Source: Gracilibacillus halotolerans
GTDB taxonomy: Bacteria; Bacillota; Bacilli; Bacillales; Amphibacillaceae
NCBI RefSeq assembly: GCF_014206945.1
Contig: NZ_JACHON010000003.1
Location: 124,001 to 188,000, forward strand
Length of the DNA stretch: 64,000 nucleotides
Direction: 5' to 3'
Position numbers and translations under genes: made by a program. The notes under the pieces are model-generated. The model searched no databases. It had not been told where the DNA came from and saw only the letters and a list, made by a program, of their open reading frames with translations. This document shows, one piece after another, positions 17,805 through 26,824 of this stretch; within the stretch, counting starts at the first letter, position 1, and every line of letters starts with the position of its first letter.

Positions 17805-18671
17805 ATGAAACCAGAAGATATGCTAACGAATGGAGTACCTAAACAAACACAGAGACCTCAGCCAGGAATAGAGACTAAAATGGACCCACAACCACATCAG
17901 CCTATTGATTATAAAGGTTCTGGTAAATTAAAAGATAAAGTAGCTCTTATAACAGGTGGAGATAGCGGTATTGGACGTGCTGTCGCAATCATGTATGCAA
18001 AAGAAGGTGCGGATGTTGCGATATCTTATTTAAATGAGGATGACGATGCGGACAATACGAAAGCAATGATAGAGAAAGAAGGAAGAAAATGCTTGCTACT
18101 TCCTGGAGACATCAAAGATCCAAAGCATTGTGAATATCTTGTGGATAAAACGGTAGAGACTTTTGGGAAATTAAATATCTTAGTAAATAATGCTGCGATA
18201 CAATTTGTTAAAAAGAAATTTGAAGATATTTCGAATGAACAATTAGAAGAAGTATTCCAAAATAACATCTTCTCTCAATTTTATTTAACAAAAGCAGCAG
18301 TTCCGCATATGAGTAAGGGCGATTCAATTATTAGTACTTCTTCTATAACAGCATTTCGCGGAAGTAGTGACTTAATTGACTATGCATCTACGAAAGGAGC
18401 AATCACGAGCTTTGTTCGAAGTCTTGCTCAAAATCTTGCAGATCGCGGTATTCGCGTTAATGCCGTTGCACCAGGTCCTGTGTGGACACCACTTATTCCA
18501 GCATCCTTTGAAGAAGATGATGTAGAAAGCTTCGGACAAAATACTTTAATGGGTAGACCAGGTCAACCTTCTGAGCATGCTGCACCTTATGTATTGCTAG
18601 CTTCGGAGGATGGATCATTTATTACTGGTCAAACGATACATGTAAATGGTGGATCGTATTTATCTTCATAA
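17805..18671 (+). CDS. SDR-family oxidoreductase, general stress protein 39-like
   Basis: A 288-residue classical short-chain dehydrogenase with an extra N-terminal tail of about 40 residues rich in Pro and Gln (TQRPQPGIETKMDPQPHQP), a feature of the YdaD/GsiB-era general stress SDRs. Motifs: TGGDSGIGRAVA (cofactor loop), NNAAIQF, the catalytic Ser in STSSITAF, and YASTKGA with Tyr and Lys. The end VNGGSYLSS is typical. GAGGAG precedes the ATG. A sigma-B-like promoter upstream fits a stress role. Cofactor preference and substrate are not predictable. Confidence 0.9.
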   Translation: MKPEDMLTNGVPKQTQRPQPGIETKMDPQPHQPIDYKGSGKLKDKVALITGGDSGIGRAVAIMYAKEGADVAISYLNEDDDADNTKAMIEKEGRKCLLLPGDIKDPKHCEYLVDKTVETFGKLNILVNNAAIQFVKKKFEDISNEQLEEVFQNNIFSQFYLTKAAVPHMSKGDSIISTSSITAFRGSSDLIDYASTKGAITSFVRSLAQNLADRGIRVNAVAPGPVWTPLIPASFEEDDVESFGQNTLMGRPGQPSEHAAPYVLLASEDGSFITGQTIHVNGGSYLSS

Positions 18672-18986
18672 TAAAGAATGATTTACACCAGCAACTGCTA
18701 AGTGAATAGTTATTAATTAGTCGAATATACCTAAATAGTAACTAGATATAAAGAAAGGGGATTTTCTGTGCACTATGCCGAAAGTCTTCTTTCTTTTTTT
18801 TGAAGAAAGTTAGAAGACCTAGGATTATTTTGCATTTATAGGCAGGTTATGAAACAAAAAAATGATAAATACTTTGTTAGCTCTTATCCTTCTGTACTTC
18901 CACAACCTATGCAAAATTGTATTATAGACGGTTAATATAATCGTAGTTATGCTTTTATTAAGAATTTCCGTTTAAGCGCAAGAAAA
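18672..18986. other. Intergenic region upstream of the RG lyase gene
   Basis: No convincing gene. At about 18783-18825 a long imperfect inverted repeat (GTCTTCTTTCT with AGAAAGTTAGAAGAC) surrounds a T-rich loop and may terminate the SDR transcript. A 28-codon frame at 18848 lacks a good ribosome site and is not called. Confidence 0.4.
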
Positions 18987-19000
18987 TGTATGCGCTTACA
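18987..19000. promoter_or_regulatory. CRE site (CcpA) upstream of the RG lyase gene
   Basis: TGTATGCGCTTACA differs from TGWAANCGNTNWCA at a single defined position. It is about 85 bases before the lyase start, so lyase expression is likely repressed by preferred sugars. Confidence 0.65.
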
Positions 19001-19012
19001 AAGGGGTGAGGA

Positions 19013-19054
19013 ATGAAAAGGGAAATTCGACAAACAGTACCTTACTATACCTAA
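19013..19054 (+). CDS. Possible 13-residue leader peptide
   Basis: ATG after GGGGTGAGG opens a short frame MKREIRQTVPYYT that ends 28 bases before the lyase start codon. The ribosome site is stronger than expected by chance for such a short frame. It could be a translated leader or simply a fortuitous start next to the CRE site. Confidence 0.2.
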   Translation: MKREIRQTVPYYT

Positions 19055-19082
19055 TTTCTTTATAAGAAGGAGTGCTTATCTT

Positions 19083-22000
19083 TTGGGAAATAGAACAAGA
19101 AAAAACATTAAAACGTCTCTGACTTATATCATGCTTACAGGATTAATATTGTCCGTTTTCACGTTTCCATCCATTTCAGTAGCTAATACTTCGAATGAAT
19201 GGAAAACCCTTTATGAAACAGATTTTGGTGATGAGATACCGACCGAAGACGAAATGTGGGGATTCTCTACGTTTGCGGCTGAATTATCTATTAACAATGA
19301 ACAAATTGGCAGTAACAGCTCGAATAAATTACAGTTTAGTGTCGAAGATCAATCTGGAGGGCGGGTAGCTACAAAGGAATTAAAGTCGCAGGTTTCTGGT
19401 GAGCAAATTCATTTGTCTTTTGATTGGTATCCAGGGAAGAGTAATGATAAAGGCAGCCATCTTCATGAAAATGGAGGTGAGTTCCGTATTGGAGATGCTT
19501 CAAGTAATACTATATTCACGATAAATAGTACAAATGAAGAACCTATCTCTTATTATGTTGGCCAATCGGAACGACAGGATACAAGTTTCACAGATCAAGA
19601 AACTTGGTATCATACGGAGATAACTTTTAATCTTGTAGAGAACAACGTACAGTTTTCAATGAAAGATACAGAGTCTGGAGAAGAGGAGACCCACACTGCT
19701 TCCTTAGACGATATAGCATTTGATGGAACGATATCTGTTATTCGATTAGCAGGAATACGTACTTCTGGTAATAATCATACGTGGACAACCTATCTAGATA
19801 ATGTGGCTATATCTCATCTTCCGGTAAGTGAAAATGCGATTGCTAATATCCCATCATTGCCTTACCACCGATTGTATGTGGGAGATGCTGTGGATACTGT
19901 TGAATCTATTGGTCTCCCTGACTCAGTTCCAGTGATTTTAGCTAATCATGAAAAAGTAGATGTTCCAGTTCAAGAATGGATAGTGGAAGGAAAGGATTGG
20001 AATCCAAAAGAGCAGGGAGTCTATACATTTAGAGGAATACTGGCTGAAGTAGACGGATTAGAAAATCCTTTCCATCACACTGCGACCCAATATGTTTATA
20101 ATCGATTAACACCTCCAGAAACGAATCGAGATACAGAGTGGTTAGATCGAGGAGTAGTCGCTATTCATACTGAGGAAGGAAATTTTATCTCATGGCGATT
20201 ATTAGTAGACGAATATAGTGAGGATATTTCATTTAATATTTATAGTAATGGAAACAAATTAAACAGTAATCCGTTATCTGTAACTAACTTTACGGATGAA
20301 TCAGGTAAAGTTAATCAAACCTACACAGTAGAGACACTTTTAAATGATAAGTCTATTCAAGAGGAAGATGTTACTGTTGGAGAAAAAGATTATTTATCTG
20401 TTCCTTTGCAGAAACCTGAAGGTGGAACAACACCGACTGGAGATTATACGTACAGTGCTAATGACGCAAGTGTTGGTGATCTAGATGGTGATGGTGAATA
20501 TGAAATTATTCTAAAATGGCGCCCATCTAATGCTATGATGGCGTTAGAGGATGTAATTACAGGACCGACTATCTTTGACGCATATAAACTAGACGGTACT
20601 TTAATGTGGAGAATAAACATGGGAATGAACCTAACCTCCGGTCCTCAATACCACCAATTTGTAGTGGCAGATATGGACAGTGATGGTAAGTCAGAGTTTC
20701 TCATCAAAACAGGTGATGGTACAAGAGTTTATGGTACAACAGATGGGGTGTATGACGAAAGTAAAGTAATCAGTGTCGTTGGTAACATGGAAGATGATGG
20801 GAAGTGGATAGATGAAGGAGGACATCAAGTTACCGGTCCTGAGTATGTTTCTGTATTTGATGGTGAGACAGGAGAAGTAATCGATACGATTGATTTTGCC
20901 TTCCCAGTAGAAAAAGTAGAGGGTGACCAAGGTGCTTCCTGGGGTGATACATTTTACAATCGATCTGACCGTTTCCTATCAGGCGTAGCATATCTCGATG
21001 GTAAAAAGCCAAGTGCGATTTACGGACGTGGTTATTATGTAAGAACAGGTTTTGTAGCGTATAGCTTGGAAAATGGTGAGTTGATAGAGGAATGGGTCTT
21101 TGATACGGATGACCATAATGGATATGGAGAAGGACTAGGTAATCACAATCTTGCTACAGGTGATGTAGATAATGATGGCTATGATGAAATTATCGCAGGT
21201 TCTTTAACGTTAGACCATGACGGAACAATTTTATATGCGATGGATGGAGCGATGGGACGGGTGAAAGGTTCGCATGGGGATGCGTTGCATGTTGGAGCTT
21301 TTGATCCTGAACGAGAAGGCTTACATGTATTCGGTGTACGTGAAGATTCAGAGGTTGCGTCGTTAGAATATCACGATGGTGCAACAGGAGAAACCATCAA
21401 AGCCTTCTATGCTTATAAAGATGCAGGACGTGGAGTTGCAGCAAATATTACACCAAAACCTGGTTATGAGTATTGGGGTGCGGGCGGAACGACGACAGAA
21501 ACAGGCGGAGGTGTTTATAATGTTCAAGGTGGAGTAGAAGCAGAGGATTTCCGAAATATCAATCTACCTGTTAACTTTGTCACGTACTGGGATGGTGATT
21601 TGCTACATGAATTGCTAGATGGTACGACAATCACCAAGTATAAGGATGCGGATAAATCAACTTACATGATGGAAAGCTTTGAAGAAGTGATGAGTATAAA
21701 TGGAACAAAGGCGAATCCATCTCTACAAGTTGATATATTAGGGGATTGGCGAGAAGAAGTTATTTATCCAACAGAGGATAGTTCAGAATTACGTATCTTT
21801 ACAACGTCGATTCCTACAGAGTATCGTTTACCAACTTTAATGCATGACACGGTCTATCGCATGGGAATTGCTTGGCAGAATACAACGTATAATCAGCCAC
21901 CACATATTGGTTATTATTTAGGAGAGGATATAAGGGAAGAGGTTTTGGCAGGGGAGTTATCATTTCCTAAAGTAAATTACACGCCATCTCTTCAAGCTAT

Positions 22001-22208
22001 TAAGCATGTTGTTTTATTACAGGGTGGAAAAAATGTTCTAATGAATAAGCTAGACCAAGCTGAGCATCAGTATCAGAAAGGAAACACTCATGTAGCGATA
22101 AAGCAGCTAGAAGGTTTTATAAAACAATTAAAGAAAAGTAACTTCGATGATCAAATAATTGAGGAATTAATAAACAGTGCACAGCAGGTCATTAATAGTT
22201 GGAAATAA
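19083..22208 (+). CDS. Secreted rhamnogalacturonan endolyase, PL11 (YesW-like)
   Basis: A 1041-residue exported enzyme that cleaves rhamnogalacturonan I of pectin by beta-elimination. Signal peptide 1-34 (cleavage near SVA-NT). Residues about 38-246 form a LamG/jelly-roll-like module, about 250-340 an Ig-like (Big_4) module, and about 345-970 the PL11 beta-propeller with calcium-type loops DLDGDGEYE, DMDSDGKSE and DVDNDGYDE, as in B. subtilis YesW/YesX. The last 55 residues are helical (FIVAR-like). There is no LPxTG-type signal, so it is released or held non-covalently. It starts with TTG after AAGGAG. A CRE site upstream and rhaM 2 kb downstream support a pectin/rhamnose role. Confidence 0.93.
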   Translation: MGNRTRKNIKTSLTYIMLTGLILSVFTFPSISVANTSNEWKTLYETDFGDEIPTEDEMWGFSTFAAELSINNEQIGSNSSNKLQFSVEDQSGGRVATKELKSQVSGEQIHLSFDWYPGKSNDKGSHLHENGGEFRIGDASSNTIFTINSTNEEPISYYVGQSERQDTSFTDQETWYHTEITFNLVENNVQFSMKDTESGEEETHTASLDDIAFDGTISVIRLAGIRTSGNNHTWTTYLDNVAISHLPVSENAIANIPSLPYHRLYVGDAVDTVESIGLPDSVPVILANHEKVDVPVQEWIVEGKDWNPKEQGVYTFRGILAEVDGLENPFHHTATQYVYNRLTPPETNRDTEWLDRGVVAIHTEEGNFISWRLLVDEYSEDISFNIYSNGNKLNSNPLSVTNFTDESGKVNQTYTVETLLNDKSIQEEDVTVGEKDYLSVPLQKPEGGTTPTGDYTYSANDASVGDLDGDGEYEIILKWRPSNAMMALEDVITGPTIFDAYKLDGTLMWRINMGMNLTSGPQYHQFVVADMDSDGKSEFLIKTGDGTRVYGTTDGVYDESKVISVVGNMEDDGKWIDEGGHQVTGPEYVSVFDGETGEVIDTIDFAFPVEKVEGDQGASWGDTFYNRSDRFLSGVAYLDGKKPSAIYGRGYYVRTGFVAYSLENGELIEEWVFDTDDHNGYGEGLGNHNLATGDVDNDGYDEIIAGSLTLDHDGTILYAMDGAMGRVKGSHGDALHVGAFDPEREGLHVFGVREDSEVASLEYHDGATGETIKAFYAYKDAGRGVAANITPKPGYEYWGAGGTTTETGGGVYNVQGGVEAEDFRNINLPVNFVTYWDGDLLHELLDGTTITKYKDADKSTYMMESFEEVMSINGTKANPSLQVDILGDWREEVIYPTEDSSELRIFTTSIPTEYRLPTLMHDTVYRMGIAWQNTTYNQPPHIGYYLGEDIREEVLAGELSFPKVNYTPSLQAIKHVVLLQGGKNVLMNKLDQAEHQYQKGNTHVAIKQLEGFIKQLKKSNFDDQIIEELINSAQQVINSWK

Positions 22209-22218
22209 ATCGGGAAAG

Positions 22219-22245
22219 AGCCCTATCTAAATCATAGATAGGGCT
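22219..22245 (+). terminator. Stem-loop after the RG lyase gene
   Basis: AGCCCTATCTA pairs perfectly with TAGATAGGGCT. The T run after it is weak. Confidence 0.65.
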
Positions 22246-22274
22246 TGTATAAATCATTATTATGTTGTGGTAAA

Positions 22275-22302
22275 ACAAAAAGCTGTTGCCTTCGCAACAG
22301 CT
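22275..22302 (-). terminator. Terminator of the small zinc-ribbon gene
   Basis: AGCTGTTGC and GCAACAGCT enclose a CTTC loop; on the minus strand TTTTTGTTTT follows. Confidence 0.8.
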
Positions 22303-22310
22303 GCTCTATT

Positions 22311-22490
22311 TTAAATGATGGATTTAACTTTTTCTATGAGACTAATCTTACCTCTACCTTCGCAGGAAGTACACGCTTCTTGCCCCTCACCTGCACAAGA
22401 GGCACATTTCCGAATTCCGTAATCCATACCTTCGCCTGAACAATCTGGACATTGAACGAAACCAATTCCTTCACAAGCCTTACATCTCAT
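22311..22490 (-). CDS. Small DnaJ-type zinc-finger protein (59 residues)
   Basis: The product consists almost wholly of CxxC pairs: CKACEGIGFV, CPDCSGEG, CASCAGEG and CTSCEGRG, spaced like the CxxCxGxG repeats of the DnaJ zinc-finger domain and able to bind two zinc ions. It lacks a J-domain. AAAGGAGG lies eight bases before this ATG; a longer in-frame extension to 22553 has no such site. Similar stand-alone proteins are common in Bacillaceae and are presumed to be chaperone or RNA-binding accessories. Function here is unknown. Confidence 0.75.
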   Translation of the reverse strand: MRCKACEGIGFVQCPDCSGEGMDYGIRKCASCAGEGQEACTSCEGRGKISLIEKVKSII

Positions 22491-22734
22491 TTTCCATTCC
22501 TCCTTTAAATTGGAAAGACCTTCGACTGGACAACTACATATTCCAGATTTCAATTTTCCTAGGAACGTGGTGTATGACCTATATTACGTTTATTCCTGTC
22601 CGATTGTTGAGAAGTGTATTCTTTGATTAGTCGTCACATCTAGAATATGAGCCAATCAGTTATTTAATACCACAATTTATCAAAGTGTAATCCTATTTTT
22701 GGAATTTGTAATAAAATAATGCTAAATTGTAATA

Positions 22735-22917
22735 TTAATCGAGTTCGACTAAGTCTTGAACGGCTACTTCAAACTTTTCTTCTGATTTATTTGTAAAGTG
22801 AACCGTTGCTCGTTGTGTATCTTCATCTACGTCATCAATGTAGACGAACTTATCTTTATATTTAACTTCCTGCATCACCGGATCATCTTTAATTTCTTTC
22901 GCTCGCATTATATTCAT
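22735..22917 (-). CDS. sspH: H-type small acid-soluble spore protein (SspH-like)
   Basis: A 60-residue protein with the SspH pattern: MRAKEIKDDPVM near the start, VKYKDKFVYIDDVDED, then ATVHF and the acidic end VAVQDLVELD, compared with RAQEI..SPV, VxYxGxxxYI..VDE and ...L.E of B. subtilis SspH (59 residues). GAGGAGG stands at correct distance before the chosen ATG; the longer frame lacks one. Minor SASP of this kind are made in the forespore, so the gene indicates a spore-forming organism. The sigma-G promoter was not identified. Confidence 0.85.
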   Translation of the reverse strand: MNIMRAKEIKDDPVMQEVKYKDKFVYIDDVDEDTQRATVHFTNKSEEKFEVAVQDLVELD

Positions 22918-23014
22918 TTGCATCCTCCTCATTTCGTTATACTTCTTAAATAGACGTATTCCATAAAAATAAAACATCCATGAGGAGATGTCATCTAAAT
23001 GTAAAATTGCTTAC

Positions 23015-23812
23015 CTATTTTAACAGTGATTCCGCCCCATCTATAAAGACCTCTGTTCCAGTAATATGGCTTGCTTCATCGGACGATAAGAATGAAACGA
23101 GTTTTGCTACATCTTCAGGCTTACCTGGTTTATCCTCTAATGGATGGCGTCCTTCGGGAAACTCTACCGGAATGCTTACCTTTTCTAATTCTGGTCGTTT
23201 GTCCGTATTTTTTCCGATATTCGTATTAATAGCGCCTGGACAAATAATGTTGACACGTATTTTATATTTAGCTAGTTCCAATGCCGCCATTTTTCCAAAT
23301 GCCATTTGCCCCGCCTTTGACGTACTATAGGCAGACATCCCGATGTTGGAAAAGACTCTATTTCCATTTACAGAACTCGTAATAACGATACTTCCACCTT
23401 GCTTTTTCAATAAAGGAATCGCATATTTTACAGTATGGAATGTACCTTTCAAGTTCGTATTAATGGTGCTGTCCCATTCTTCAGGAGTAAGATCTTCTAT
23501 CGGAGCCAGCACACCATTTATACCGCCGTTAGCAAATACAATATCAAGTCGACCCCATCTATCTTCGACCTCTTGAATTCCTTTTTCTACTCGTTGAGGA
23601 TTCGCTAAATCAACATCCGTTACGAAGGCTTCTCCGCCGAGTTGCTCAATCTCCTTCTGTACCTTCTCGGCATTTTCCTCTTTAATATCCATTAAACAAA
23701 CTTTTGCACCTTGTTGAGCGAAAGCAATTGCCGTTGCGCGTCCAATACCTGAGCTTCCACCTGTGATGATAGCTGTTTTTCCTTGTAATCGATCCTTTGG
23801 TAAGTCATGCAT
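23015..23812 (-). CDS. SDR-family oxidoreductase
   Basis: A 265-residue classical short-chain dehydrogenase/reductase. Cofactor loop TGGSSGIGRATA (residues about 16-27), Asp in CLMDIKEEN suggesting NAD(H) preference, FANGGINGV in place of NNAG, catalytic Ser in ITSSVNG, and YSTSKAGQMA with Tyr/Lys. The C-terminus ends GTEVFIDGAESLLK. TAGGAGG precedes the ATG. Substrate unknown; it is next to rhaM and could act on a sugar or polyol, but that is only proximity. Confidence 0.9.
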   Translation of the reverse strand: MHDLPKDRLQGKTAIITGGSSGIGRATAIAFAQQGAKVCLMDIKEENAEKVQKEIEQLGGEAFVTDVDLANPQRVEKGIQEVEDRWGRLDIVFANGGINGVLAPIEDLTPEEWDSTINTNLKGTFHTVKYAIPLLKKQGGSIVITSSVNGNRVFSNIGMSAYSTSKAGQMAFGKMAALELAKYKIRVNIICPGAINTNIGKNTDKRPELEKVSIPVEFPEGRHPLEDKPGKPEDVAKLVSFLSSDEASHITGTEVFIDGAESLLK

Positions 23813-23940
23813 GATAATTTCCTCCTAGTTTCCAAGTGATAGAGTTACAACTATGCTTATCTTTAACCTTTATTTAGCTTTTCAAACACAAAAAATAAAT
23901 CCAATCAAATGTTTACTTACTTGGTTTTATATTTGTTTGG

Positions 23941-23969
23941 TTGACTTATTTTTGTAAACGCTTTATTAT
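23941..23969 (+). promoter_or_regulatory. rhaM promoter with overlapping CRE-like site
   Basis: TTGACT, 17 bases, TATTAT form a good sigma-A promoter. TGTAAACGCTTTAT (23953-23966) covers the spacer and -10 box and matches the CcpA consensus except at its last two defined positions. Confidence 0.55.
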
Positions 23970-24005
23970 TTTGAATATGTTAACCATTATATGGAGGTGT
24001 TCGTT

Positions 24006-24320
24006 ATGATTAGAAAAGGATTTATAATGAAAGTCTATCCAGATAAGCACGCGGAATATGAAAAACGCCATCATGAAATTTGGCCGGAAATGGTAGACGA
24101 ATTACACCGACATGGAGCGAGTAATTATTCCATATTTTTGGAAAAAGAAACAAGTACGTTGTTTGGTTATGTAGAAATAGAAGATGAAGAGAAATGGAGC
24201 AAGATGGCATCAACAGACATTAATCAAAAGTGGTGGGAATATATGGAGCCAGTTATGGAAACAAATCCAGATAATAGCCCGGTTACAATTGATTTAACAG
24301 AAGTATTTCATATGGATTAA
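24006..24320 (+). CDS. rhaM: L-rhamnose mutarotase
   Basis: Interconverts the alpha and beta anomers of L-rhamnose. The 104-residue length equals that of E. coli RhaM, and Tyr18 and His22 in AEYEKRHHEIWPEM correspond to its catalytic residues; the tryptophans of KWWEYMEPV line the sugar site. TGGAGGTG gives the right spacing to ATG at 24006; an in-frame ATG at 23991 overlaps the ribosome site. It is monocistronic here, with no rhaA, rhaB or rhaD beside it, and a CRE-like site in its promoter. It links to the nearby rhamnogalacturonan lyase. Confidence 0.93.
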   Translation: MIRKGFIMKVYPDKHAEYEKRHHEIWPEMVDELHRHGASNYSIFLEKETSTLFGYVEIEDEEKWSKMASTDINQKWWEYMEPVMETNPDNSPVTIDLTEVFHMD

Positions 24321-24322
24321 AA

Positions 24323-24352
24323 CTAAGGCTAGCATGTGAATGCTAGCCTTAG
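24323..24352. terminator. Stem-loop between rhaM and the PLD-like gene
   Basis: CTAAGGCTAGCAT pairs perfectly with ATGCTAGCCTTAG between the ends of two convergent genes. T runs are short, so efficiency is uncertain. Confidence 0.6.
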
Positions 24353-25797
24353 TAGGTAGTGAATTTAGTGATTTTTTGTAGACGATACACCAGCTTTTTA
24401 AAGGTAGTTAAGGAACTATACGTTTCGTAATCCACTGTATAAATTGCATCTTGGTTATCCCATAATCGGTTAAAGTATTGTTGAACATCTCTTACAATAG
24501 AAGTATCATTATTTGCTTTCACGTAGATGTTGGTTTCCAAATTATAATCATCTAGATTTCTAGAAGTGAAATTAGCGGAACCTCCTAGCAGATAACTCTT
24601 GTCGTCAGATTTAACGAACAGGAGCTTCGTATGATACTGTTCTTTATTGACGTTATACCATTTTACTTGAATGTCGCCTTCCTTCTCTAGTAGTTCCCTT
24701 GCGACAGGTATATTAGGTAAACCTGATTTTTCGCTACCAAATGCTTCTTGATTCGGATCTAAAATAATACGAATCTTTACTCCTTTCGCTGCTGCATCTG
24801 TAATAGCATCTATAATATCTCGATCAGCTAAATAAAACATCCCTATCCAAATCGTATCTCCTTTTGTCGCTTGATCCATAGCTTCCACAGCTGCATGCTG
24901 GATTTGTTGTTCGGTAACGACCTTCGTTTGAATATCGGAAGAATTGTTGCTTGTATTATTCGGTTGAACTTGCTCCTCATTAGGAAAAAGGGATAAATCT
25001 CCATCGGAAAATTGCACGACAGCTCTTTCTGTTTCTATTATCTCCTTTAGTATATCTCCACTTACTTTAAAGGCTATATTAGAATGATAACCACTAGCAT
25101 CATGAGGGTTTGCAGAAGTAATTAATGCTTCCTTTTCAGAAATAACAACCTTTCGATGATTTGCTTTCACATTAAGAAGGTTAAGATAAGATCGAGCAGT
25201 TACTTTAGGTGAGTCATTTCCCAAGGGATTTGTTATCCAACCGGTTCCTTTTTGTCCGAACCACTGAATACCTATCCGCCATATAGCCGAATACAATGGA
25301 TTAGGATCACGTAACTGTTTCAAGTCTGTAAAGATTACTTCAACACCTGCGTCTTTCAAAGCCTCTAAAAAAGCATTAGAATGGGAATGATAAGTAGTAT
25401 TAATAGGATCGGTAATAAAGATAATCTGTAAGTCCGGATAGGTTTCTAACTGTTGTAGAATTTTATTAGATAATTGCTTACTCAAAGGTGGGAAATCTTT
25501 CTCGTTAGAGGAAGAGTCATTAACAAGAAAAAAGTCTAAAATTAAAAACGTTTCTGCCTCTTCAATGATGTTAAATATTTCATCAAATATTTCTTGTTCG
25601 TATACTTCTTCATTCCCGTCTTGGTAGGTGAGATCAAAAAGGAATTCAATCTCATCATCGCTCATATCATGAAATTTACCGTTGTAGGATATATTCTCTG
25701 GTAAGCTTTTTTGTTGATGATGATAGATTACAACAATATACAACAACAGGAATAGAAGAAACCAATATCTTTTACGTTTGTACCATTTTTGCGTCAT
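24349..25797 (-). CDS. Membrane-anchored phospholipase D-like protein (cardiolipin-synthase superfamily)
   Basis: A 482-residue protein with one N-terminal membrane anchor (residues about 10-25) and two PLD domains. HKD motif one: His214 and Lys216 in NHRKVVIS, followed by SANPHD; motif two: His389 and Lys391 in YHTKLLF, followed by LGGSANFTSRNLDD. The family transfers phosphatidyl groups; cardiolipin synthase usually has two N-terminal helices, so this single-anchor type is closer to the unassigned extracytoplasmic PLD-like proteins of Bacillaceae. It is divergent from the EcsC gene. Its exact reaction is unknown. Confidence 0.85.
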   Translation of the reverse strand: MTQKWYKRKRYWFLLFLLLYIVVIYHHQQKSLPENISYNGKFHDMSDDEIEFLFDLTYQDGNEEVYEQEIFDEIFNIIEEAETFLILDFFLVNDSSSNEKDFPPLSKQLSNKILQQLETYPDLQIIFITDPINTTYHSHSNAFLEALKDAGVEVIFTDLKQLRDPNPLYSAIWRIGIQWFGQKGTGWITNPLGNDSPKVTARSYLNLLNVKANHRKVVISEKEALITSANPHDASGYHSNIAFKVSGDILKEIIETERAVVQFSDGDLSLFPNEEQVQPNNTSNNSSDIQTKVVTEQQIQHAAVEAMDQATKGDTIWIGMFYLADRDIIDAITDAAAKGVKIRIILDPNQEAFGSEKSGLPNIPVARELLEKEGDIQVKWYNVNKEQYHTKLLFVKSDDKSYLLGGSANFTSRNLDDYNLETNIYVKANNDTSIVRDVQQYFNRLWDNQDAIYTVDYETYSSLTTFKKLVYRLQKITKFTTY

Positions 25798-25923
25798 TTT
25801 AGTATCTCCTTCATTTTTCTCTATTTGTATATTCCCTAAAGAAGGAACATGTAGTACAAAAGTAAAATAAGAGAAACCTTACTAGCAGATATAACGTATT
25901 ACTTAAAGGGAGGCGATTTGTGC

Positions 25924-26652
25924 ATGAACACTTATGAACGCAAGGCCTATGAAGAATTACTCGATTGGGAGTTATCCATCTTAAAGAATAAATCAACGTT
26001 CCAATCTTTTGCTAAAAACGTACAGAATAAATTTAATAGCTATATACCGGAACGAGCACATGAAATTATTACAGAAGGAGTCAAACATATGGTGAAAACC
26101 ACTTTATTTGGCTCGGAATATTTAACTAAAAAGAACCAAGCAGAAGGCATGCTATTCGAAGAAAAAGAAAAAGTGGTAGACCAAAAATTTGAGTCCTACC
26201 GAAAAGCAGCTGTACTAGAAGGTGCAGGAACTGGTGCTGGTGGAATTTTACTTGGATTGGCAGATTTCCCTCTTTTACTTTCTATTAAGATGAAGTTTCT
26301 ATTTGAAGTTGCCACTATATACGGATTTGATACGAAGGATTATACAGAGCGACTATATCTACTACATATCTTTCAGCTTGCCTTTTCAAGTGATAAAAGA
26401 AAAAAGGAAGTTTTCCATACGATGAAAAATTGGGAGGTTGAGAAGGAAAGACTTAGAGATGTAGATTGGCAGGTGTTTCAGCAGGAATATCGGGATTACT
26501 TAGATGTCATAAAGTTGCTGCAGCTTTTACCAGGGCTTGGCGCTGTTTTTGGAGCTTATGCTAATTATCAACTATTAGATAAGCTTGGAGAAACAGCAAA
26601 AAATTCTTATCGTTTGCGGATTTTGAAGGAGGGATCTAATGAGCTCTTATAA
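25924..26652 (+). CDS. EcsC-family protein
   Basis: About 242 residues, with the EcsC pattern: EGAGTGAGGILLGLADFPLLLSI forms a hydrophobic hairpin near residue 100, followed by LYLLHIFQLAFSS and a second hydrophobic stretch LLPGLGAVFGAYANYQLLDKLG near the end. EcsC proteins associate with membranes and are of unknown activity; some accompany ABC transporters. Here there is no ABC gene. A TTG at 25918 is also possible (AAAGGGAGG is five bases before it). The next small gene overlaps its last codons by 14 bases. Confidence 0.85.
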   Translation: MNTYERKAYEELLDWELSILKNKSTFQSFAKNVQNKFNSYIPERAHEIITEGVKHMVKTTLFGSEYLTKKNQAEGMLFEEKEKVVDQKFESYRKAAVLEGAGTGAGGILLGLADFPLLLSIKMKFLFEVATIYGFDTKDYTERLYLLHIFQLAFSSDKRKKEVFHTMKNWEVEKERLRDVDWQVFQQEYRDYLDVIKLLQLLPGLGAVFGAYANYQLLDKLGETAKNSYRLRILKEGSNELL

Positions 26653-26803
26653 ACAACGGAAAAAGAGAAACAGAAAGAAGAACAAGGATTCAAATGAGTC
26701 GCACTATTTATTAGAACTCTTGTCTTGGATACCTGAGCTTCTCATACTTCCATTTAGATTATTTGTTTGGTTAATTCGCAGTATTGGGCGTTTATTTGAT
26801 TAA
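26639..26803 (+). CDS. Small basic membrane-associated protein (54 residues), unknown
   Basis: GAAGGAGGG lies five bases before an ATG inside the EcsC gene end. The product starts with a very basic tail (SSYKQRKKRNRKKNKD) and finishes with a hydrophobic/amphipathic half (LLELLSWIPELLILPF then RLFVWLIRSIGRLFD). The strong ribosome site and overlap argue for translational coupling with EcsC. The layout suits a peptide that binds acidic membrane lipid or nucleic acid with its basic end. No family recognised. Confidence 0.65.
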   Translation: MSSYKQRKKRNRKKNKDSNESHYLLELLSWIPELLILPFRLFVWLIRSIGRLFD

Positions 26804-26824
26804 TATAGTAAAGGAAGGGTGGGC

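Noticed and set aside
18848-18934. 28-codon frame upstream of the RG lyase
   Set aside because: No convincing ribosome site and no recognisable sequence.
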